Positions 1 through 11,098 are shown, numbered from the stretch's first letter. The stretch: DNA of 64,000 nucleotides from Methanobacterium veterum (GCF_000745485.1 NZ_JQJK01000009.1:310001-374000); one strand, 5' to 3'. Numbers and translations are program-made. The notes: generated by a model not told the origin, from the letters alone.

Positions 1-482
1 GTAGAAGCTACGGTGAAATAACCAATACCAGTACAAAAATTTTTTACGGTTCAAGTCTTGCAAAAATGTTAAAAGATAAACATTTAAAAAATGCCAATAT
101 TTATGAAAATGCTACATCTCCTCTTTTTATTAAAAAATGCCCTTATGATCCGTATATAAATCACAGGAAATCTCTTCATTTTGTGGTGCTTAAAAACTGC
201 ATAGATAACGGTTATTTTCATGAAAGCAGTGATGGATCCTGTTTTTTATGCAGATTGGAAGGTAAAGCCGTATGTTATCATTACGGGTTTGAAACATTTA
301 TAGTGCCATCTAATTCTTCTGATTCGCGATTAATGTATGCTCCCTGTTCAATCGAGCATGTAATATTTGATGATTATCCTTATTCTGGAAAAGGAATTGT
401 ATATTATTCAAATAAGTCTAATTACTTGAAATTATTTTTAGATAATGGACATAGGCAGAAATACGGCTTACCAAAATATTAA
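1..482 (+). CDS. Hypothetical protein, 5' end outside window
   Basis: The reading frame is open from the first bases of the window (frame starting at base 3) through the stop at 480-482, so the gene begins upstream; the first internal ATG at 66 is probably not the start. I do not recognise the family. The visible part is hydrophilic, rich in Tyr, Asn and Ser, with scattered Cys and no membrane segment. Its stop lies 8 bases before a prepilin-like gene, which suggests one operon and a possible role in a surface or pilus locus. That role is inferred from position only. Confidence 0.6.
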   Translation, partial: RSYGEITNTSTKIFYGSSLAKMLKDKHLKNANIYENATSPLFIKKCPYDPYINHRKSLHFVVLKNCIDNGYFHESSDGSCFLCRLEGKAVCYHYGFETFIVPSNSSDSRLMYAPCSIEHVIFDDYPYSGKGIVYYSNKSNYLKLFLDNGHRQKYGLPKY

Positions 483-490
483 GTGATTAA

Positions 491-1465
491 ATGAGAAAAA
501 AAGGCTTTAAAAAGGATAACAAAGCACAGATATTTTCACTTGATGTGCTGCTGGCTCTAATTATAATAGCGGTTATACTGGGCATTTCAGCAGATGCTAT
601 GGACATGGTAAGCTATAAAGCGCAGGATTATTCATCAAGACTTTCAATTGAAAGAATAACTGCAGATGCAGCAGATACACTCATAAAATCTTCAGGATCT
701 CCTGATAAATGGGAAGAATATGAAATCAAAGGTGATACTGTACCGGGACTTGCAAAAAAAGAGGTAGACCAGACGGTTCCTAATACTCTTTCATTTGTAA
801 AAATTTTAAAACTGAAGGACAATTATGCTCCGCTTATGTATGGTGGTCTACTTCCATATTGTGTTGATTCCAGCATGGTGATCTATCCTATAGATCCATC
901 ATTAGGCCCAATCATAGTGATGAATGATACAGTTCCAGAGAGCGCTTCGGAAGTTGCAGTTGCAAATAGGACGGTATTGTGCGAATTTATGCATATCTCT
1001 GCTGTAATTAAGATTGGGATGCATAAAGATCAGCAGGTGTCAGAAGAATGTGAAGTTTGCCCCCATGCAGATCACAACCAAAATAATTTGAAGACAGGAG
1101 ATTCTGGATGGACATGCCATCATTTTAATGTTACTGCAGCGGATTTAAACTCAACAGACTTTTATGTAGTCACTGATCCAGTTACTGTAACTGATTCTGC
1201 AAGGTGGGGAATTGATAGAGCAGATGCCCAATTGGATTGTAATTGCAAGTTCAATAATGGGCCAATAGCTGTAAATGATAAAATAGGGAAAGCAGTGAGT
1301 AATAATACAAAAGCTGTTTTATGGTTCCATGTTTTAAATGGGGCTTTAAGGGATAGCTTTGATAGTTATGTAGTCGGTGTTCCAAGGGGAACGCCTTTAG
1401 ATGATGTAAAACTTAGTTATTTAGGACCTCAGCCGTGTTTTTTTGTTTTAAAGGTTTGGTACTAA
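491..1465 (+). CDS. Pilin-like (class III signal peptide) protein
   Basis: 324 aa. The N-terminus is a short basic stretch, then KAQIFSLDVLLALIII, a hydrophobic helix of about 20 residues. This matches the layout of archaeal prepilins cut by an EppA/FlaK-type peptidase just before Gln, where the hydrophobic segment forms the filament core. The rest is an extracellular-type domain with several Cys, including a CEVCPH and a CNC motif around residues 185-255, so metal binding or disulfides are possible. GTGATT 3 bases upstream serves as ribosome binding site. It follows a partial gene closely. Family-level role (surface filament or adhesin subunit) is likely; the exact protein is unknown. Confidence 0.6.
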   Translation: MRKKGFKKDNKAQIFSLDVLLALIIIAVILGISADAMDMVSYKAQDYSSRLSIERITADAADTLIKSSGSPDKWEEYEIKGDTVPGLAKKEVDQTVPNTLSFVKILKLKDNYAPLMYGGLLPYCVDSSMVIYPIDPSLGPIIVMNDTVPESASEVAVANRTVLCEFMHISAVIKIGMHKDQQVSEECEVCPHADHNQNNLKTGDSGWTCHHFNVTAADLNSTDFYVVTDPVTVTDSARWGIDRADAQLDCNCKFNNGPIAVNDKIGKAVSNNTKAVLWFHVLNGALRDSFDSYVVGVPRGTPLDDVKLSYLGPQPCFFVLKVWY

Positions 1466-1478
1466 AACTATATTTTTT

Positions 1479-1511
1479 AAAAAAGCACTCAAAAATTTAC
1501 GAGTTTTGGAG

Positions 1512-1514
<3 letters not shown>
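1479..1514 (-). terminator. Hairpin terminator after tRNA-Leu
   Basis: On the minus strand the end of the tRNA runs into a hairpin with GCACTC/GAGTGC ends and an A/T-rich upper stem, followed by six T. The stem uses the last tRNA bases. It also lies just after the convergent pilin-like gene (stop at 1465) and could stop transcription from both sides. Confidence 0.55.
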
Positions 1515-1594
<80 letters not shown>

Positions 1595-1767
1595 AGCGTA
1601 AAATATAAATTTCATATTTGAATTTATCTAATTTAGCTAAACTCTCAAAATAAATATTGTAAACAGTTTGATGTTATCTATCTAATATTTTTTCTATAAA
1701 AACATTTCGTGATTCCTATGTAATCTTAAGGTGAAATTAAAATTTCCCAATTATTTTTAGATGTTGT

Positions 1768-1872
1768 TTACTTTTTGGTCTTTTTAATACTCATTCGTCT
1801 GTAGCGAACAGGTTCTTCCGGGACCCTTTTAGGTTTATGGAGTTTCTTCCTATCTCTTTTTAAAACAGGCAT
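1768..1872 (-). CDS. Tiny basic protein, 34 aa
   Basis: Reads MPVLKRDRKKLHKPKR then VPEEPVRYRRMSIKKTKK, 34 aa, with about half of the residues Lys or Arg. It starts 18 bases after the stop of the upstream minus-strand gene, so the two may be co-transcribed; a weak AAGGTTG precedes the ATG. The composition suggests nucleic-acid or ribosome binding, but no family is recognised. The frame is open and the composition protein-like, yet with so short an ORF the call is moderate. Confidence 0.5.
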   Translation of the reverse strand: MPVLKRDRKKLHKPKRVPEEPVRYRRMSIKKTKK

Positions 1873-1890
1873 GTTACAACCTTAAATAAT

Positions 1891-2256
1891 TTATTTGCGC
1901 GCTAAAGTAACTTGAATTCCAGATTCAGATCCTACAGATATTCCGCTGGATCCTAAAATGGATACTTTCCCGTCTAAATTAACACCAACTGAAAAAGTTA
2001 CTTTATCTACTTGAAAATCATTTAGTACTGGTTTTGATTCTGATAAAAGGCTTAAAACTTCAACTAAACGGTCATTAAATTCTTTCTGGACTTTATCAAA
2101 ATCCAGCTTTTGGGGTTGTCCAATGAGATATCTGTTCATATCTTCCATTGCACCTTCATACTCTTCTGCTTCACCACTTAGTGGTTCCTTAATTACCCCA
2201 ACTTCAAAATCAGGTATAAGAAATTGAATTGTTAATGGTTTTTCCTGCCCTGCCAT
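1891..2256 (-). CDS. Small protein, Trypco/Pepco-like
   Basis: 121 aa starting MAGQEKPLTI. The ATG at 2256 has a strong AAGGGGGAT ribosome binding site 5 bases upstream, preferred over an ATG 66 bases further out that lacks one. The C-terminal half ends in VNLDGKVSILGSSGISVG...IQVTLARK, a beta-rich ending that resembles the small 'trypsin/peptidase-co-occurring' domains found next to proteases or effectors. This assignment rests on pattern only. The middle is acidic and helical. No protease is next to it here; the next gene downstream is the 34-aa basic protein. Confidence 0.6.
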   Translation of the reverse strand: MAGQEKPLTIQFLIPDFEVGVIKEPLSGEAEEYEGAMEDMNRYLIGQPQKLDFDKVQKEFNDRLVEVLSLLSESKPVLNDFQVDKVTFSVGVNLDGKVSILGSSGISVGSESGIQVTLARK

Positions 2257-2361
2257 ATTATCCCCCTTTAAATTAATTAAGTAATATATCAATTTTAGTA
2301 TTTTCTTATGTATGATAAGCAAAATATTTATTATTTGCCTTATAAATTAAAAGAAGTATGG

Positions 2362-2442
2362 CCCTCTCTAAAGTGCTGCTCACTTAATTAGCTTTTCAAA
2401 ATCGCAAGTTTTGAGGTTATAAAAAAATTATTTTGGGAGAGG
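2362..2442. other. Folded intergenic element before get3
   Basis: CCTCTC (2363-2368) pairs with GAGAGG (2437-2442), enclosing an inner TCAAAA/TTTTGA hairpin (2396-2414) and A/T-rich arms. It lies between divergent genes, about 80 bases before the Get3-type gene. It resembles the A/T-arm hairpins seen elsewhere in the window and could be a leader or a remnant of that repeat. Confidence 0.4.
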
Positions 2443-2509
2443 TTAAATATAAAAAGAACATAATGTAACTATAATAAAATCTAGTTTTTTTACTGATTTA
2501 TCAATATAG

Positions 2510-3511
<1,002 letters not shown>

Positions 3512-3521
3512 ATTTTATTTG

Positions 3522-3550
3522 AAAACCTGAAATTACAGGTTTTTGAATTC
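3522..3550 (+). terminator. Terminator after get3-like gene
   Basis: AAAACCTG (3522-3529) and CAGGTTTT (3536-3543) form a perfect 8-bp stem with a 6-base loop, followed by a T-rich tail, 11 bases after the stop codon. Confidence 0.7.
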
Positions 3551-3754
3551 TTTTTACTTTATTTTTATTTAATTTTGTAAATTCTTCTGAGTTTAAATCT
3601 ATTTTTTTCTAATAATTACCTGAAAAAATGAACATTTTTCATTTATAATTAATAAAAATTTAGTGTAATTTATTATATTTTTTGATATTTCCAAAGATTT
3701 CACATGCTTTTGGAAAAATCCTCAACTTTTACAAAAATGTTGGTAATTTTCCCA

Positions 3755-3767
3755 AACCTTTATAAGT
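3755..3767 (+). promoter_or_regulatory. TATA box of Lrp-type gene
   Basis: CTTTATAAG preceded by an A-rich BRE-like stretch. A start site about 25 bases on (near 3788) would leave a 30-base leader holding AGGTG, 11 bases before the ATG at 3819. The rest of 3551-3754 is A/T-rich with no visible gene. Confidence 0.55.
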
Positions 3768-3818
3768 GATCATTGGTATACAGTAATCTGCAATAACCAA
3801 ACAGGTGTTGGATAAACA

Positions 3819-4271
3819 ATGGATGATATAGACACGGCTATACTCCGTTCCTTAATTAAGAATTCGAGAATTACAATATCTCAAATGTCAAAGGAAATTG
3901 ATGTTCCTGATGCGACCATCTCCAACCGGCTTAAAAAGCTGGAGGCAGATGTAATAAAGCGTTATACAATGATACCCGACTGGCAAAAAATTGGCCTTAG
4001 CATAACTGCCATAATTATAATTCAAACAGAATCTGAAAAGCATGAATTTGTTAAAGAAGAGCTATCAAAGCTTGAGGAGGTATCAGAAGTATACAGTGTA
4101 TCGGGAGAGTACGATATTCTCATTAAAGTTTGGGTTCCAGGTATTGGAGAGCTCAATAAATTAATAAACAGCAAGATCCGTTCAGTTGATGGTGTTGAAG
4201 ATTTAACTGAAATGATTGTAATGGAGCGTGTTAAGGAAGATATGGTTCCCATAATCCCAGGGACGGAGTGA
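3819..4271 (+). CDS. Lrp/AsnC-family transcription regulator
   Basis: 150 aa. The N-terminus (residues 1-60) is a typical AsnC helix-turn-helix beginning [18 protein letters not shown], and residues 65-145 form the RAM/ligand-binding alpha-beta domain with [14 protein letters not shown]. Such proteins form multimers and regulate amino-acid or transport genes, often their own. A stop codon lies in frame just upstream of the ATG, fixing the start. The next gene, an MgtE-N/CBS protein, starts 28 bases after the stop on the same strand, so it may regulate or be co-transcribed with the metal-transport pair. Confidence 0.9.
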   Translation: MDDIDTAILRSLIKNSRITISQMSKEIDVPDATISNRLKKLEADVIKRYTMIPDWQKIGLSITAIIIIQTESEKHEFVKEELSKLEEVSEVYSVSGEYDILIKVWVPGIGELNKLINSKIRSVDGVEDLTEMIVMERVKEDMVPIIPGTE

Positions 4272-4299
4272 TCGCAGTATTTAATTGGAGGATGGTACG

Positions 4300-5544
4300 A
4301 TGCGTTTTCTAAGTGAAATCATGAAAAAAACGATAGTTGACCTTGACGGCAACAAAATTGGAAAGTTCAAAGACTTTATAGTATCAGTAAATATACTTTA
4401 CCCGCTGGTTGAGGCAGTAAGCATACGTACGTCCGGTAAAAAAGATATACTTGTTTCATGGGAAGATGTGGATCATATAAACAAAGAGATTAAGCTTAAA
4501 GTTAAACTTGAGGATATTAAAGAGTATAAGCTTAAAAAAAGGGATATTAAACTTGTAGAAGACGTCCTCGATAAACAGGTTGTTGATCTGGAAGGTAAAA
4601 AAATAAGAAGGATCAACGATCTCCAATTGTCAACTACCCGAGGATACTACAGACTTATAGGGGTAGATATAAGCTTCAAAGGTATACTAAGGCGCCTTGG
4701 CATTGAAAAGATCGCAAGCAGCCTTAAAATAAACCTTCAAGAAGATTATATATCTTGGATGGATGTGGATGTACTTGAAAGTGATATCTCTCGTTTAAAA
4801 TTAAAAGTGCCGGAATACAGCTTAAAAAAACTTCACCCTGCAGACATAGCGGAAATTGTGGACCAGCTGAGTATCAATGACTCAATTACCATCTTAAATT
4901 CGCTTGATGATGAAGTTGCAGCTGATGCTCTCGAAGAAATTTCTCCTGAAAGGCAGGTCAGCCTTTTTGAGGAAATGGAAACTAAACGGGCTGCCGACAT
5001 CCTTGAAGAGATGTCACCTGACGATGCAGCTGATTTAATAGGTGAACTTTCAGACGACCGGGCGCAGGAATTACTTGAATTAATGGATCCTGAAGAAGCA
5101 AAGGATGTGGAATCCCTTTTAAAATATCCGGAAGACACTGCTGGTGGAATAATGACCACAGAATTTGCATCAGTTAAAGATGGCCTTACAGCACGTGAAA
5201 CTCTTAACGCACTTAGGGAAATGGCCAGAGAAGTGGAAAGTATTTATTATATCTATATTTTATCTAATTCTAATTCATTAATAGGGGTCATGTCTTTAAG
5301 GGAGCTGCTGCTTGCTGATCCTGAGCAAAAAATTGCAGAAGTCATGCATAGAGACATAATATCAGTGGACGTTATGGAGGAAGAGCATGATGTGGCGAAA
5401 AAAATTGCAAAATATAATTTACTCGCCCTTCCTGTAGTTAAAGACGAAAATAGGATTCAGGGTGTTGTTACTGTTGATGATGCTATAGATATTGTACTGC
5501 CTACTGCATGGAAAAAACACGTTCCAAGAATGTTTGGAAGATAA
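4300..5544 (+). CDS. PRC-barrel / MgtE-N / CBS regulatory protein
   Basis: 414 aa from the ATG at 4300, which has GGAGG 8 bases upstream (an upstream TTG overlaps that site and is unlikely). Order: two PRC-barrel-like beta domains (about 1-75 and 85-160), the helical MgtE N-terminal superhelix starting at KLHPADIAEIV (about 175-275), then paired CBS domains (about 280-400). The membrane domain of MgtE is absent. In MgtE these cytosolic domains sense Mg2+ and gate the channel. The next gene, 12 bases on, encodes an NRAMP-like transporter, so this protein probably senses Mg2+ for that transporter instead. No membrane segment is seen. Confidence 0.85.
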   Translation: MRFLSEIMKKTIVDLDGNKIGKFKDFIVSVNILYPLVEAVSIRTSGKKDILVSWEDVDHINKEIKLKVKLEDIKEYKLKKRDIKLVEDVLDKQVVDLEGKKIRRINDLQLSTTRGYYRLIGVDISFKGILRRLGIEKIASSLKINLQEDYISWMDVDVLESDISRLKLKVPEYSLKKLHPADIAEIVDQLSINDSITILNSLDDEVAADALEEISPERQVSLFEEMETKRAADILEEMSPDDAADLIGELSDDRAQELLELMDPEEAKDVESLLKYPEDTAGGIMTTEFASVKDGLTARETLNALREMAREVESIYYIYILSNSNSLIGVMSLRELLLADPEQKIAEVMHRDIISVDVMEEEHDVAKKIAKYNLLALPVVKDENRIQGVVTVDDAIDIVLPTAWKKHVPRMFGR

Positions 5545-5556
5545 TGGGGGGCTTAA

Positions 5557-6819
5557 ATGGATATTCGAATTTTTACAAGAGTATTTAAACACCCTATTAT
5601 TTTGAGTTTAATAGTGTTTCTTTCAGTGATGGGTCCTGGAATAATAACTGCCAACGTTGACAACGATGCTGGAGGCATCACAACCTATTCACTGGCGGGT
5701 TCCCAGTTTGGATATGATATGCTCTGGCTTTTTATTCCAATGATTATAGCTTTAGCTATTATTCAGGAAATGGGCGTACGAATGGGTATTGTATCGGGTA
5801 AAGGGCTTGCAGACTTGATACGTGAAAAGGTAGGGTTAAAACTTACATTTGTAATGATGATTGCCCTGCTTGCTGCTAATATGGGTAATATTTTAGCTGA
5901 ATTTTCAGGTATTGCTGTAAGCAGCGGAATATTTGGAGTTCCTAAATTCGTTGCATTACCTGTAGCTGCATTATTTGTCTGGCTTTTAGTAGTTAAGGGC
6001 ACTTATAAAAGTGTCGAAAAGGTATTTTTGTTAGCTTCATTAGTTTATCTATCTTATATTGTAGCAGGATACCTTTCACAGCCCGATTGGGCTCTAGCTG
6101 CGCATAATCTGGTAGTGCCTCAGATATCTTTAAACACTGCTTACATTACCATGATTATAGGACTGGTTGGAACAACTATAGCTCCATGGATGATGTTTTA
6201 CATTCAATCTTCTGTTGTAGAGAAGGGAATAACATTAAAGAATCTAAAATACTCAAAGTTAGACGCAGTATTTGGGGCAATAGTCGTAAACATCGTGGCG
6301 TTTTTTATAGTGATAGCATGTGCAGCCACTATAAATGCCAATGGGATTCAGGTTAATGATGTTGTAGATGTTTCAACTGCACTTGTTCCTCTTGCAGGGC
6401 AATATGCAAGTTTACTGTTTGCGTTTGGATTTTTAAATGCATCCCTATTTGCAGCAAGTATCCTACCGTTATCTACAGCATACTATGTGTGTGAAAGCTT
6501 AGGGTTTGAAGCAGGTGTTTCTAAAAGTTTTAGAGAAGCCCCAGTATTCCATGGATTATATCTTGGGCTTATAATACTGGCAGTCATAGTTATCATGCTT
6601 CCAAATGTGCCGCTTCTATCTATACTGTACCTTTCACAGGTTGCAAACGGTATTTTACTGCCCTTTTTACTTATATTGATGCTGTTAATTATCAATGATA
6701 AACGCATAATGGGGGAACATGTAAATTCAAGATTATTTAATTATATAGCATGGGCTACAGTTGTAATCGTGATGGGGCTAAGTATAAGCCTTGTAATAAC
6801 TTCATTTTTCCCCACATAA
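5557..6819 (+). CDS. NRAMP-like divalent metal transporter
   Basis: 420 aa, about 11 membrane helices. Helix 1 carries VDNDAGGITTYSLAG where classical NRAMPs have DPGN, and helix 6 carries GTTIAPWMMFYIQSS where they have the metal-ligating Met in MPHN. Loss of that A-M pair is typical of NRAMP-related proteins that handle Mg2+/Mn2+ rather than Fe2+ alone. The start follows GGGGGGC and lies 12 bases after the MgtE-N/CBS gene, so the two are almost surely an operon. Substrate is inferred; Mg2+ and Mn2+ are both plausible. Confidence 0.85.
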   Translation: MDIRIFTRVFKHPIILSLIVFLSVMGPGIITANVDNDAGGITTYSLAGSQFGYDMLWLFIPMIIALAIIQEMGVRMGIVSGKGLADLIREKVGLKLTFVMMIALLAANMGNILAEFSGIAVSSGIFGVPKFVALPVAALFVWLLVVKGTYKSVEKVFLLASLVYLSYIVAGYLSQPDWALAAHNLVVPQISLNTAYITMIIGLVGTTIAPWMMFYIQSSVVEKGITLKNLKYSKLDAVFGAIVVNIVAFFIVIACAATINANGIQVNDVVDVSTALVPLAGQYASLLFAFGFLNASLFAASILPLSTAYYVCESLGFEAGVSKSFREAPVFHGLYLGLIILAVIVIMLPNVPLLSILYLSQVANGILLPFLLILMLLIINDKRIMGEHVNSRLFNYIAWATVVIVMGLSISLVITSFFPT

Positions 6820-7030
6820 GTTAATTTTTTTAAAGGGTTCTTAAAATATTTTTTTTATTAAGTAAGTTTAAACCCATCTAATTTCTGGATTATAATTTTA
6901 CTATATCGGCATATCAACTTGTATACTGTAAAAAAGGATACTCTTAAAATATATCCTATAAAAACAGTCTTATTTAAAGAATTATAAACATACTGATAAG
7001 TGAATCTTTAAAATGTAAACTGTGATTAAG

Positions 7031-7825
7031 ATGGAAGGAGAATTTAAATTTCCCAAATTAGATGCGCAAAATGCTGTAGAAAAAATATGCTGCTTCATAA
7101 AAAGTAAATTAGAAGAATCAAAAGCCGATGGTTTAGTTATAGGGCTTAGTGGGGGAATCGATTCTTCAACAGCAGCTTACCTTTGTGCAAGGGTAGTAAA
7201 AAGTGATAATATACTTGGACTAATACTTCCAAGTGAAACTACATCTAAAGAGGATATAGAAGACGCAAAGGCAGTTGCAGAAAATTTAGGAATAAAATAC
7301 AAGAATTTACATATAGACCCTTTAATTGAACCTTTCCCAGAATTGTGCCCTGAGTGCAGCGGCAGTGCACTTGCAAATGGAAATTTAAAAGCACGAATAA
7401 GGATGATGCTTCTTTACTACCATTCAAATTCAATGAATAGGTTAGTTATGGGAACTGGAAATAAAACTGAGCTATTAGTGGGTTATTTTACAAAATATGG
7501 GGATGGTGGAGTGGATATTTTACCGATAGGTGATCTTTACAAGACCCACGTAAAAGAAATAGCTGAATATATTGGTGTTCCTAAAAATATAATTGAAAAA
7601 GCACCTACTGCAGGTTTGTGGACAGGGCAAACTGATGAAGATGAGCTTGGAATCACATATGATCTTTTAGATAAAATACTGTACCTCATGGTCGATGAAA
7701 ACTTGAGCATTCCCGATATTGCAGAGCGCCTTAAAATTGAAGAAGATGAAGTTTTAAGGGTTAAAAACATGGTGGAATCATCAAAACATAAGTTATCCTC
7801 ACCTTCCCTTATTGAGATTGATTAA
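7031..7825 (+). CDS. nadE: NH3-dependent NAD+ synthetase
   Basis: 264 aa. Amidates nicotinate adenine dinucleotide to NAD+ with ATP and ammonia. Shows the ATP-pyrophosphatase loop LSGGIDSS near residue 40, the GTGNKTE motif near 140 and KYGDGGVDILP near 160, the usual NadE order. There is no glutaminase domain, as expected for the archaeal short form. The ATG at 7031 is preferred because GTGATT sits just before it; a GTG at 7022 would extend it by 3 residues. cutA follows 35 bases downstream on the same strand. Confidence 0.93.
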   Translation: MEGEFKFPKLDAQNAVEKICCFIKSKLEESKADGLVIGLSGGIDSSTAAYLCARVVKSDNILGLILPSETTSKEDIEDAKAVAENLGIKYKNLHIDPLIEPFPELCPECSGSALANGNLKARIRMMLLYYHSNSMNRLVMGTGNKTELLVGYFTKYGDGGVDILPIGDLYKTHVKEIAEYIGVPKNIIEKAPTAGLWTGQTDEDELGITYDLLDKILYLMVDENLSIPDIAERLKIEEDEVLRVKNMVESSKHKLSSPSLIEID

Positions 7826-7860
7826 ATTTATTTTAAATTTTTTTTATTTAAAAGAGGTAA

Positions 7861-8175
7861 ATGATGTATGCTTTAGTTTATATAACCACATCTGGAGAGA
7901 AAGAATCTAAGAAAATAGGAAGAACTATTGTTGAAGAAAGATTAGCAGGTTGTATAAATATAATATCTACAATTGAGTCTTTGTACTGGTGGAAAGGGAA
8001 AATAGAAGAAGATACAGAATCTATTCTCATTGTAAAAACTAAGGTAAACAACATAGAAAATATTATAAAAAGAGTAAAAGAAATTCACAGTTATGAAAAT
8101 CCTGCTATTTTAGCAATTCCGATAATCGAAGGTTCTAAAGAGTATTTAGATTATTTAGATGGTGAAATTAGATAA
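7861..8175 (+). CDS. cutA: Divalent-cation tolerance protein CutA
   Basis: 104 aa, the normal CutA length. Contains ERLAGCINI, the SLYWWKGKI strand and the late HSYENPAI stretch that are typical of the trimeric, PII-like CutA fold. CutA is linked to copper or other divalent metal tolerance, though its biochemical role is unsettled. GAGGT lies 3-4 bases before two adjacent ATGs (7861, 7864); either may be used. The gene lies between nadE and leuS on one strand. Confidence 0.93.
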   Translation: MMYALVYITTSGEKESKKIGRTIVEERLAGCINIISTIESLYWWKGKIEEDTESILIVKTKVNNIENIIKRVKEIHSYENPAILAIPIIEGSKEYLDYLDGEIR

Positions 8176-8216
8176 AATTACAGAATAATACGAATTAATT
8201 ACTTTTAGGTGATTAC

Positions 8217-11072
8217 TTGAACGAAATAGAAAAGAAATGGCAGAAAAAATGGGCAGAATCACACTTATTTGAATCTAATCCTGATAATAAAGAGAAAATT
8301 TTTCTAACAGTAGCATATCCTTATCCAAGCGGAGCAATGCACATAGGACATGGAAGAACTTACACAGTGCCTGATGTGTATGCAAGGTTTAAAAGAATGC
8401 AGGGCTATAATGTTCTTTTCCCAATGGCATGGCATGTAACAGGTGCTCCAGTTATAGGTATTGCAAAAAGAATTGAAAGGAAAGACCCATGGACATTAAA
8501 TATCTATGAAAATGTCCATAAAGTCTCAAAAGAAGAGCTCAATAAATTTACAGACCCTGAATATATTGTAAAATATTTCAGTACTGAATACCACGATGTA
8601 ATGCAGAGTATGGGTTACTCAATAGACTGGAGAAGGGAATTCAGAACTACAGACCCTCATTACAAAAAATTCGTGGAATGGCAGTTTAGAAAACTTAAAA
8701 GCAAAGGATACATTGGTAAAGGAAAACATCCAGTAAAATACTGTCCAGAAGAAATGAACCCTGTAGGGGACCACGACCTTCTGGAAGGGGAAGGTGTTGC
8801 AATAAACGAGCTTACCCTTGTCAAATTCAAGTTAGGTGACGACTACCTTGTAGCTGCAACATTCCGTCCTGAAACACTTTTTGGAGCTACTAATTTATGG
8901 TTAAATCCAGATGAAGAATACATCCGTGTAAAACTATACGGCGAAAGCTGGATAATAACTAAAAAAGCATTTGATAACATCATCCATCAAAAAAAGGATG
9001 CTGTCATTGATTCTTCTATTGATGCAAATGGGTTAATAGGGCAATATGTAAAAAACCCTCTAACTGACGAAGAACACATTATACTCCCTGCTTCATTTGT
9101 AGATCCTGGATATGGTTCTGGTGTTGTTTATTCCGTACCAGCACACGCTCCTGCAGACTACATAGCACTTAAAGATCTCAAAGAGAACGAAGAACTGCTT
9201 GAAGAGTATGATATAGGGAATAAAGTGGAAAAAATAGAGCCAATCAGCATTGTAAAGCTTGAAGGCTTTGGGAAATTCCCTGCTCAAGAAATAATTGAAA
9301 AGTTCGGTGTTAAAAACCAGAAAGATCCAAGACTTTCTGACGCCACAAATGAACTGTATAAACTGGAACATGCAAAGGGAGTTATGGCAAATATTCCTGA
9401 TTATGACGGCTTAAAAGTACCATCTGCAAGGGATGAGGTTATAAAAAATCTTCTTGAAGCCAAAAAAGGGGATGTAATGTATGACTTTGCAGAAAAACCT
9501 GTTGTATGCAGGTGCGGTACAGAATGTGTGGTTAAGATACTTGAAGACCAGTGGTTCCTTAAATATTCTGATGAACAGTGGAAACAGAGCACATATAACT
9601 GCCTTGCTCAAGAAAATATAGTCCCTGCAGAAATAAGGGCTAATTTTGAATATTATATTGGATGGTTAGAAGATTGGGCCTGCAGCCGACGGTTTGGGCT
9701 TGGGACAAAAATGCCATGGGATAATCAATGGTTAATAGAACCTTTAAGCGATTCTACTATTTATATGGCTTATTATACAATTGCAAAGTACATGAAGGAT
9801 GTTGATCCAGAAGATCTTGATGATTCATTCTTTGACGATGTATTTTTAGACCTCCAGAAGTATTCTGGCCAGATAGAAGGTCAGCTCTTTGAAGATATCA
9901 AGCATGAATTTAATTACTGGTATCCTTTGGACTGGAGACTTTCAGCTAAGGACCTGGTTGGAAACCACCTTTCATTCCACATGTTCCACCATTCCGCAAT
10001 ATTCCCTGAATACAAGTGGCCGAATGGTATTGTAGTCTTTGGAATGGGTCTTCTTGAAGGAAACAAGATGTCATCATCAAAAGGAAATGTAATCCTCTTG
10101 AATGACGCTATAGAGACCTACGGAGCAGATGTGGTAAGGCTCTTTTTAATGGCATCTGCAGAACCATGGCAAGACTTCGACTGGAGAGAAAATGAAGTAA
10201 AAGGGACTAAAAGACGGTTAGAATGGTTTTCAGAATTTGCAGATCGCGTGGCTGAAATTAAAGGATATCCTGTATCTTTAAAAGACTTTGAGTTAGGGGA
10301 AGTTAAAAAGCCCATAAATAACTGGATTTTAAGTCAGTTTAATATGAGAATTAAAGATGCAACAGAGGCCCTTGAAGGATTCCAGACAAGAAAAGCACTG
10401 CAGGAATTATTATTCATCTTTAAAAAGGATATTGATCATTACTTCCATCGTATAGAACATGAATTAGAGAATGAAGAGGCAAAAGAAGAAATTTCAAACG
10501 TTTTAACATACATATTAGGCGGTTGGATACGTTTAATGTCTCCATTTGTACCTCATACATCTGAAGAACTGTGGAGCAAACTTGATGGGGAAGGATTTGT
10601 ATCAAATGCACAGTGGCCTGAATATAATGAGGACTTAATAGATGAAAAAGTTCAGAAGGCCGAGGAAATTGTACAGGGACTTGCAGGTGATATAAACGAA
10701 ATAAAGAAAATCACAGGTACTCAACCAAATAAAATCCACATCTATGTAGCTCCTGAGTGGAAATGGAAGGTATTCGAAATTGCAAAAGATATTGGAAGGC
10801 CGGATATAGGTAGAATAATGGGAGAATCCATAAAACAAAATCTGCATGATAATAAAAAAGAAATTGCAGACTTTGCAAAGAAAGTGGCAAGAGAAGTAAC
10901 TAAAATTAAATATGTGGGCCAAATTGATGAGTGTTCCATTATTGAGGAATCACTGGACTTCTTATCAAGCGAAGCAGGTGCAGAAGTGATTGTATATGAA
11001 AAACCTACCTATGATCCAAAGGGTAAGTTCAAAAATGCAATGCCTTACAAGCCTGCTATTTATATAGAGTAA
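8217..11072 (+). CDS. leuS: Leucyl-tRNA synthetase, archaeal type
   Basis: 951 aa. Class I synthetase: HIGH-type motif [13 protein letters not shown] near residue 42, long CP1 editing insert (about 170-520), KMSSSKGN near 620, then anticodon-binding and C-terminal domains. Length fits the archaeal/eukaryal type. The start is TTG at 8217, with AGGTGA 4 bases upstream and no better ATG in frame before conserved sequence. It charges tRNA-Leu, one gene of which lies at 1512-1594. A hairpin terminator overlaps the stop codon. Confidence 0.97.
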   Translation: MNEIEKKWQKKWAESHLFESNPDNKEKIFLTVAYPYPSGAMHIGHGRTYTVPDVYARFKRMQGYNVLFPMAWHVTGAPVIGIAKRIERKDPWTLNIYENVHKVSKEELNKFTDPEYIVKYFSTEYHDVMQSMGYSIDWRREFRTTDPHYKKFVEWQFRKLKSKGYIGKGKHPVKYCPEEMNPVGDHDLLEGEGVAINELTLVKFKLGDDYLVAATFRPETLFGATNLWLNPDEEYIRVKLYGESWIITKKAFDNIIHQKKDAVIDSSIDANGLIGQYVKNPLTDEEHIILPASFVDPGYGSGVVYSVPAHAPADYIALKDLKENEELLEEYDIGNKVEKIEPISIVKLEGFGKFPAQEIIEKFGVKNQKDPRLSDATNELYKLEHAKGVMANIPDYDGLKVPSARDEVIKNLLEAKKGDVMYDFAEKPVVCRCGTECVVKILEDQWFLKYSDEQWKQSTYNCLAQENIVPAEIRANFEYYIGWLEDWACSRRFGLGTKMPWDNQWLIEPLSDSTIYMAYYTIAKYMKDVDPEDLDDSFFDDVFLDLQKYSGQIEGQLFEDIKHEFNYWYPLDWRLSAKDLVGNHLSFHMFHHSAIFPEYKWPNGIVVFGMGLLEGNKMSSSKGNVILLNDAIETYGADVVRLFLMASAEPWQDFDWRENEVKGTKRRLEWFSEFADRVAEIKGYPVSLKDFELGEVKKPINNWILSQFNMRIKDATEALEGFQTRKALQELLFIFKKDIDHYFHRIEHELENEEAKEEISNVLTYILGGWIRLMSPFVPHTSEELWSKLDGEGFVSNAQWPEYNEDLIDEKVQKAEEIVQGLAGDINEIKKITGTQPNKIHIYVAPEWKWKVFEIAKDIGRPDIGRIMGESIKQNLHDNKKEIADFAKKVAREVTKIKYVGQIDECSIIEESLDFLSSEAGAEVIVYEKPTYDPKGKFKNAMPYKPAIYIE

Positions 11073-11098
11073 TATCAAAGGGATATACTCTTTTTTTT
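11067..11098 (+). terminator. Terminator of leuS
   Basis: GAGT + ATATC pair with GATAT + ACTC (one bulged A) around a short AAAGG loop, then eight T. The stem includes the TAA stop codon region of leuS. Confidence 0.65.

Noticed and set aside
10635..10939. Antisense ORFs within leuS and other long genes
   Set aside because: They are mirror frames of strong coding genes without ribosome sites or domain content.
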